From Paenibacillus sp. PL91 (GTDB lineage Bacteria > Bacillota > Bacilli > Paenibacillales > Paenibacillaceae): a stretch of DNA of 64,000 nucleotides. The stretch lies in contig NZ_JABBYG020000011.1 of assembly GCF_012935325.2 (NCBI RefSeq), forward strand, positions 124,001-188,000, in the 5' to 3' direction. Shown here piece after piece: positions 59,304 through 64,000 of this stretch. The notes beneath the pieces were generated by a model that ran no database searches, was not told the origin of the DNA, and worked only from the letters and a program-made list of their open reading frames with translations. How positions within the stretch are numbered: the stretch's first letter is position 1; every line of letters begins with the position of its first letter. Position numbers and translations under genes: made by a program.

Positions 59304-60716
59304 ATGGCTTTATCAGACAAAAAATTTTCGCTCTGGACGCTGGCTTGGCCCATTTTCATAGAGTTGTTTTTACAGTTTTTGCTCGGTGCGGCAGACACGC
59401 TGATGGTCAGCCGAATTTCGGATGACGCGGTAGCGGTAGTAGGCTTCTCTAACCAGCTGTTTCAGGCATTAACGACTTTGTTTATAACGGTTGCGAGCGG
59501 CGCGGGCATTCTCATTGCCCAAAAGATCGGCTCCCGCAACAGCGAGGATGCGCGTACGATTGCGATTATGGCGGTCAACGTAAGTGCCGTCATTGGAATC
59601 GGGCTAAGCGCCGTCTTGTTTCTACTGCCTGGCCAGATTGCATCGGTGCTTCAGCTTCCGGAGCATCTGCTGCCGCTCGCCGAAACGTATATTTCGATTG
59701 TTGGCGGAGGCATGGTGCTTATTGCGCTTATGTCGGCACTCAGCACGTCGATTCGCAATACGGGCAACACGAAGGGGCCCATGTACACCGCGATCGGCAT
59801 GAACGTCGTGCATGTATTTTTCAATTATGCGTTTATATTCGGGGCGTTTGGTTTTCCAAAATGGGGCTTGATGGGCGTAGCGATCTCGACTGTGCTGTGC
59901 CGCTTGCTGGCAAAGATCGTCCTCTTCATAATGTTTCTCAGCTCGTTCGAGCGTACGATTAGCCTTCGGGATCTTCATGTATTTAATCGCAAGCTGTTCG
60001 GAGACATTCTCCGCATCGGATGGCCGCTTGGCGTGAATATGTCGTGTTGGGTGTTTACGCAGCTGCTTATTTTCACCTTCATAGCTATTCTCGGCTCAAA
60101 TGAGCTGGCAGCGCGGACGTATATGAATACGCTGGAATCGTTCTGCTTCATGCTGGGCTATTCGATTGCGCTGGCGGTGCAAATTCAGATTGCGCACCTG
60201 TTTGGAGCGGGAAGGGTGAAGGAGGCATACGGGCTTGCCTTTCGGGCAATGTGGATCGGCCTTGGGGTAGTCACGGTCAATGCATTTCTCATCTATCTAT
60301 TTGGCAGGCAGCTGCTTGGCTTGTTCACGGAAAATAAAGAAATCGTAGCGCTTGGCGTATCGCTGCTGGGAATGAATCTGCTGCTTCAGCCAGGCAAAAT
60401 GGTCAATATGGCGCTTAATAACGCACTTAATGCGGTAGGCGATACTCGGTTTACGATGTGGATATCGGTGTTCTCGATGTGGCTGATCGCGACGGGTCTT
60501 GCTTATTGGGTAGGAATAGGGCTCGGCTGGGGCTTGATCGGCATTTACGCGTGCATGATCTTGGATGAGTATGTTCGCGGGGTGCTGTCGCTCATTCGCT
60601 GGCGCGGGAAAAAGTTTCTTCGAAGAGCGGAGCGGGATGAAGCCGAGGCTAGAGGGAGTGCAGCTGGCGCAGCCGCAAGCGGCTCCATTCAAAAACAAAC
60701 CGCGCTAGACGTTTAA
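59304..60716 (+). CDS. MATE-family efflux transporter
   Basis: A 470-residue protein with 12 predicted helices in two MatE repeats. Family segments are LAWPIFIELFLQFLLGAADTLMVSR, split by the substrate pocket, and GWPLGVNMSCWVFTQ in the second half. It exports drugs or metabolites using a sodium or proton gradient. ATG 59304 follows GGGGG by eight bases; the frame extends upstream without need. It is divergent from the AraC regulator. The C-terminal tail is charged and repetitive in Ala and Gly. Confidence 0.9.
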   Translation: MALSDKKFSLWTLAWPIFIELFLQFLLGAADTLMVSRISDDAVAVVGFSNQLFQALTTLFITVASGAGILIAQKIGSRNSEDARTIAIMAVNVSAVIGIGLSAVLFLLPGQIASVLQLPEHLLPLAETYISIVGGGMVLIALMSALSTSIRNTGNTKGPMYTAIGMNVVHVFFNYAFIFGAFGFPKWGLMGVAISTVLCRLLAKIVLFIMFLSSFERTISLRDLHVFNRKLFGDILRIGWPLGVNMSCWVFTQLLIFTFIAILGSNELAARTYMNTLESFCFMLGYSIALAVQIQIAHLFGAGRVKEAYGLAFRAMWIGLGVVTVNAFLIYLFGRQLLGLFTENKEIVALGVSLLGMNLLLQPGKMVNMALNNALNAVGDTRFTMWISVFSMWLIATGLAYWVGIGLGWGLIGIYACMILDEYVRGVLSLIRWRGKKFLRRAERDEAEARGSAAGAAASGSIQKQTALDV

Positions 60717-60745
60717 TAAAAGCGTATAATAGAAGTAGGAAATGG

Positions 60746-60776
60746 CAGCGGCTTTGCTAGTAAAGGCTGCTGTTTT
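60746..60776 (+). terminator. Hairpin between the MATE and IF-3-like genes
   Basis: CAGCGGCTTT (60746-60755) pairs with AAGGCTGCTG with two wobble pairs and is followed by TTTTCCTT. It may end the MATE transcript, or, since a TATAAT lies upstream at 60724-60729, act as an attenuator in the leader of the IF-3-like gene. Confidence 0.6.
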
Positions 60777-60807
60777 CCTTATTCACGGCATGGGAGTGAT
60801 ATGAAAT

Positions 60808-61305
60808 ATGGCATCAATGGTCATTATGAATGAAAAAATACGCGCCTCAGAGGTGCGGCTAACGGGCCTTCGGGGCGAGGATTTGGGCATTGTTTCGCGT
60901 GATGAAGCGCTGGCGAAGGCGCGCGAGCTGAAGGTAGACCTCGTCTGCACCTCGCTGATGAGCAGCCCGCCGCCTTGCAAGCTTGTTGCCAAGGGACAGG
61001 CTAAGCAGCAGGCGGATCAAGAGAAGCGCGGCGCCAAGGTGAAGGAACAGCCCAGCAAGGTGAAGGAGCTCCGATTGACCCCGCATATCGAGGAGCATGA
61101 TTACGATACGAAGCTGCGGCAAGCGGCGAAGCTACTCGGCTCGGGCAACGGCGTCCAGCTTGTTGTTAAGATTCAAGGCAAGGAAGGCCCGAAAGCGAAG
61201 GAGCTGCTGGAGCGGATGCTGAAGGATCTGGCTGAGAGCGGCAAGAAGCAGTCGGGCATTCAAGTGAGCGGGAAGCAAGCGGCTGTGCAAGTATTGCCAT
61301 TGTGA
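60808..61305 (+). CDS. Divergent, stand-alone IF-3 paralogue
   Basis: A 165-residue homologue of translation initiation factor IF-3, which checks the start codon and initiator tRNA on the 30S subunit. The N-terminal domain starts normally (MNEKIRASEVRLTG), but the usual NAKPPVCRIMDYGKFRYE region has become SSPPPCKLVAKGQAKQQA, losing the conserved tyrosines. The C-terminal domain keeps RLTPHIEEHDYDTKLRQAAKLL but has QGKEG where IF-3 has the RGRE-type arginine loop. Housekeeping infC lies before rpmI and rplT; neither is here, so this is a second copy. It may compete with IF-3 or relax start selection; it may also have another ribosomal role. Confidence 0.88.
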   Translation: MASMVIMNEKIRASEVRLTGLRGEDLGIVSRDEALAKARELKVDLVCTSLMSSPPPCKLVAKGQAKQQADQEKRGAKVKEQPSKVKELRLTPHIEEHDYDTKLRQAAKLLGSGNGVQLVVKIQGKEGPKAKELLERMLKDLAESGKKQSGIQVSGKQAAVQVLPL

Positions 61306-61570
61306 GCCGTCCGCGTTAAATGTAAGCTTTTAGAAGAGGAAGAATCTCTGAGCGGCGCTTCGAATGACATGGTGTTGAACCATCGTATTCGTTCTGGGGC
61401 TGCTCAGCATTCTCGGTGTGAGCTCGGTCATTCATTTATGTATGCGCTTACTTTTATGAAGGGACAGTTAATGAGGCTTATCGTATAGGAGCAGAACCAG
61501 TCGGGGCAGCATGAACAGATTTATGGGCTTAATGGTATTCATCCCATTCTATTAACGAGGTGAATGATTA

Positions 61571-63925
61571 ATGAAGAAAACCGTTCATACTGGACCCATC
61601 AAGCTGCCTGCGCGGCCTGATCCGAAGCTGTGGGTCAGCAAAGCGCCTTTTGGGCTAGGACGAATTAAGCCGCATCATATTCGCGATACGCTGAAGGTGG
61701 CGTGGGACAACCGCGATAATTTGCCTTATGCTTACCGGATTTTGACGCAGGGGGTATGCGACGGCTGCGCGCTGGGCGTATCCGGGCTATATGATCAGAC
61801 GCTGAACGGCCCTCATATTTGCACGACCCGGCTGAATGTTCTGCGGCTTAATACGATGCCGGCCATTAAGGGGGCAACGCTGCATTCGGATATCGATGAG
61901 CTGCGCAAGCTGGACAGCACGCAGCTGCGCAAGCTGGGGCGCTTGCCGTACCCGATTATTAGGGCCAAAGGGGAGCGCAGCTTCCGCAGGCTGTCATGGG
62001 AGGATGCGCTGGACCGGATTGCGGCGAAAGCAAGGTCGATCGATCCGAAGCAGCTGGCCTTTTATTTAACGGCGCGCGGAATAACAAATGAGTCCTATTA
62101 TGTGGCGGCGAAGGCGGCGCGGCTTATCGGTACAAACAATATTGATAATGCCTCGCGAATTTGCCATTCTCCCTCCAAGACGGCGATGAAGCGCTCGGTT
62201 GGAGTAGGGGCTTCAACCTGCAATTACAAGGATTGGATCGGTACGGATGTGCTTGTATTCTGGGGCAGCGTAGCCGCCAATAACCAGCCTGTATCCACTA
62301 AGTATATGTATGCTGCGAAGCGGAAGGGAACCAAAATCATCGTCATCAACCCTTACCGCGAGCCAGCGATGGAGGGCTACTGGATTCCGTCTATCCCGGA
62401 ATCGGCTCTCTTTGGCACGAAGCTGGCTGATGACTTCTATCAGGTTAACATCGGAGGCGACATCGCGTTCATGCATGGCGTGATGAAGTGCTGGTTCGAG
62501 ATGGAGGAGGAGCAGCCGGGATCGGCGATTGATCATGCATTCGTTCAGGAGCATGCGAATGGATATGAGGAGCTGAGGGCGCATGTCGTGCAGCAGGATT
62601 GGGAGCTGCTCGAGCAGTCATCCGGCCTGACAAGGGAGCGCATGAGGGAATTCGCTGTGCAGCTGGCAGGAGCGAATTCCGGCGTATTCGTGTGGAGCAT
62701 GGGGCTTACGCAGCATCGGTTCGGAACGGACAATATTTCGCAGGTGGCGAACCTTGCGCTGCTGCGAGGCTTCCTCGGACGCGAGCATTGCGGCTTGATG
62801 CCGATCCGCGGCCATAGCGGCGTTCAGGGCTCGGGTGAAATGGGAGCCGACCCGTTCAGCCTGCCTGGCGGCGAGTTTAAAAGCGGGGATATCAGCCGAA
62901 TAGAGCGCCTGTGGGGCTTCAAGCTGCCGGATTGGCAGGGCGATATCGTCGGCGTATCGCTGGAGAACGCTTTGCTGCCGGAGCAGCATGAGCGAAGGCT
63001 GAAGCTGTTCTATACGTCCGGCGGCAATTTTGTCGAGACGATGCCGGACCCTGATTTTGTGAAGCGATGCTTGGAAGCGGTTGATCTAAGGGTGCATCAG
63101 GATATTGTGCTGAACAGCTCTACGCTGCTGGACGCGCAGGAGGAGGTTATCGTGCTGCCGGCAATGACGCGTTATGAGCAGCCAGGCGGCGGCACGTCGA
63201 CCTCGACGGAGCGGATGGTTTATTTTTCCCCGATGATTGAAGGGCCTAGGATGGAGGAGGCTCGTTCGGAATGGCAAATCTATGCGGACCTTGCTGCACG
63301 CATTCGGCCTGAGCTGAGAGAAGCGATAACCTTTAAAGATGCATACGCGGTCAGGCGGGAGATTGCTTTAGCGGCGCCCAATTATGATGGCATTCAGAAG
63401 CTGCGCAATAAAGGCGATGTGTTCCAGTGGGGTGGGGCGTGGCTGTGCGAGGATGGCATCTGCCCAACGGCTGACGGCAAAGGCCGATTAATCCCGATTG
63501 AGCTGCCTGAGCTGCGTATACCAGAAGGCCATTTCTATGCGACGACGCGGCGAGGCAAGCAGTTCAATTCCATGATTTATGGTGAAAAGGATGCCTTCAA
63601 CGATGCCGGTCGCTACGATGTGCTGATGAGTGGAGCGGATTTAGCCAAGCTTGCGATTGCTGAAGGAGATGCGATTGTGGTGTATAACCGGAACGGCACC
63701 TACCATGGCCGGGCAAAAAGCGAGGACATCGCGCCTGGGAATATCGAGCTGTACTGGCCGGAGGGCAACAGTCTTTTTCCGAGAGGGGTATATGAGCCGC
63801 TTGCGGGCATTCCTGAATACAATACATCGGTAATAGTGGAGCGGGCAGAAACGTATCATGCATTTAAGGATACGAAATATATCGAGAAGCGGATCGTCGA
63901 GCTTGAGATGGAGCCGCCGGCATAG
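61571..63925 (+). CDS. FdhF/YdeP-type molybdopterin oxidoreductase
   Basis: A 784-residue member of the formate-dehydrogenase-alpha-like YdeP group, soluble proteins with a bis-molybdopterin-guanine-dinucleotide cofactor. The N-terminal cysteines (GVCDGCALG, HICTTR) could bind an iron-sulfur cluster. Cofactor-binding segments are RICHSPSKTAMKRSVG, VFWGSVAANNQP, GLTQHRFGTDNISQVANL and VQGSGEMGADP. The C-terminal 150 residues are the molydop-binding domain (YDVLMSGADLAKLAIAEGDA). No electron-transfer partner is next to it. GAGGTG lies before the ATG. YdeP is tied to acid resistance in E. coli; the reaction here is unknown. The 265 bases upstream hold no gene I can support. Confidence 0.9.
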   Translation: MKKTVHTGPIKLPARPDPKLWVSKAPFGLGRIKPHHIRDTLKVAWDNRDNLPYAYRILTQGVCDGCALGVSGLYDQTLNGPHICTTRLNVLRLNTMPAIKGATLHSDIDELRKLDSTQLRKLGRLPYPIIRAKGERSFRRLSWEDALDRIAAKARSIDPKQLAFYLTARGITNESYYVAAKAARLIGTNNIDNASRICHSPSKTAMKRSVGVGASTCNYKDWIGTDVLVFWGSVAANNQPVSTKYMYAAKRKGTKIIVINPYREPAMEGYWIPSIPESALFGTKLADDFYQVNIGGDIAFMHGVMKCWFEMEEEQPGSAIDHAFVQEHANGYEELRAHVVQQDWELLEQSSGLTRERMREFAVQLAGANSGVFVWSMGLTQHRFGTDNISQVANLALLRGFLGREHCGLMPIRGHSGVQGSGEMGADPFSLPGGEFKSGDISRIERLWGFKLPDWQGDIVGVSLENALLPEQHERRLKLFYTSGGNFVETMPDPDFVKRCLEAVDLRVHQDIVLNSSTLLDAQEEVIVLPAMTRYEQPGGGTSTSTERMVYFSPMIEGPRMEEARSEWQIYADLAARIRPELREAITFKDAYAVRREIALAAPNYDGIQKLRNKGDVFQWGGAWLCEDGICPTADGKGRLIPIELPELRIPEGHFYATTRRGKQFNSMIYGEKDAFNDAGRYDVLMSGADLAKLAIAEGDAIVVYNRNGTYHGRAKSEDIAPGNIELYWPEGNSLFPRGVYEPLAGIPEYNTSVIVERAETYHAFKDTKYIEKRIVELEMEPPA

Positions 63926-63984
63926 GCTGGCAGCTTGGCAGGAGCGAAGCGCGCTTAAGCGTGATGCGAAAGGGGACCATTCGG

Positions 63985-64000
63985 ATGGATTTATCCAACA
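63985..64000 (+). CDS. Start of the next gene (cut by the window end)
   Basis: ATG at 63985 begins MDLSN, with AAAGGGGA about ten bases upstream. Only five codons are visible. A formate dehydrogenase accessory gene such as fdhD is a common neighbour of YdeP-type genes, but nothing here shows it. Confidence 0.5.

Noticed and set aside
61380..61470. A short hydrophobic frame (FVLGLLSILGV...) upstream of the YdeP-type gene
   Set aside because: It has no usable start codon or ribosome binding site and is too short; at most a gene remnant.
1..64000. CRISPR arrays, insertion sequences, tRNA or rRNA genes
   Set aside because: None recognised on reading the window: no regularly spaced direct repeats, transposase motifs or tRNA-like cloverleaf sequences were noticed.

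Overview
The window looks like a chromosomal segment of a Paenibacillus-type, spore-forming member of the Bacillota. Support for this: three S-layer-homology (SLH) surface proteins, a YtxJ bacilliredoxin, a Spo0E-like sporulation phosphatase, a meso-diaminopimelate dehydrogenase, a Geobacillus-like mtlA-mtlR-mtlF-mtlD order, strong GGAGG ribosome binding sites and many GTG/TTG starts. No rRNA, tRNA, CRISPR array, insertion sequence or phage gene was recognised.

Layout. 0-6 kb: the 3' part of an SLH protein gene, ytxJ, and a TetR regulator with a YhgE/Pip membrane protein that share a 23-bp inverted-repeat motif upstream of each. 6.2-13.4 kb, minus strand: mannitol PTS operon mtlA-mtlR-mtlF-mtlD-ptsI-ptsH, carrying its own phosphocarriers; mtlR appears to start at ATC. 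13.6-17.4 kb: potABCD polyamine ABC transporter. 17.5-23.3 kb: an EamA transporter, a HAD phosphatase followed by a second mannitol-1-phosphate dehydrogenase whose cofactor site looks NADP-type (a possible mannitol synthesis pair), glutamate dehydrogenase and diaminopimelate dehydrogenase.

23.5-46.3 kb: a Wzx/Wzy-type exopolysaccharide locus. It starts with a CpsB-like tyrosine phosphatase (whose 3' end is tandemly duplicated), an SLH protein, a Wzz-like copolymerase and a BY-kinase. It continues with an EpsC/PglF-like dehydratase, GalU, an EpsN/PglE-like aminotransferase, a PglC-like initiating transferase and a PglD-like acetyltransferase, which together suggest a bacillosamine-type first sugar. 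Then come a ketoacyl-ACP synthase III, an SDR reductase, an acyl carrier protein and an ATP-grasp ligase, probably for acyl or aminoacyl decoration, followed by three glycosyltransferases, polymerase, flippase and UDP-glucose dehydrogenase. From about 31.8 to 46.3 kb the DNA is clearly more AT-rich than its flanks, suggesting an exchanged glycan cassette.

46.4-54 kb: a promoter, a class I cyclic-di-GMP riboswitch, a 52-codon gene and a terminator, then two exported or membrane-anchored proteins sharing a C-terminal two-cysteine helical domain, then a 1727-residue SLH protein on the opposite strand. 54-64 kb: a fusion of a catalytically dead alpha/beta-hydrolase to a SARP-like regulator, overlapped by a Spo0E-like gene with an apparent ATT start; VanZ; an acyltransferase; divergent AraC/MATE genes; a divergent stand-alone IF-3 paralogue; an FdhF/YdeP-type molybdopterin oxidoreductase; and the first codons of another gene.

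The points most worth follow-up are the c-di-GMP riboswitch/small protein/two-Cys domain group, the pseudo-hydrolase/SARP/Spo0E pair, the putative mannitol synthesis pair, and the IF-3 paralogue in a window with two apparent non-ATG/GTG/TTG starts. Functions are inferred from sequence motifs read by eye; no database search was run.
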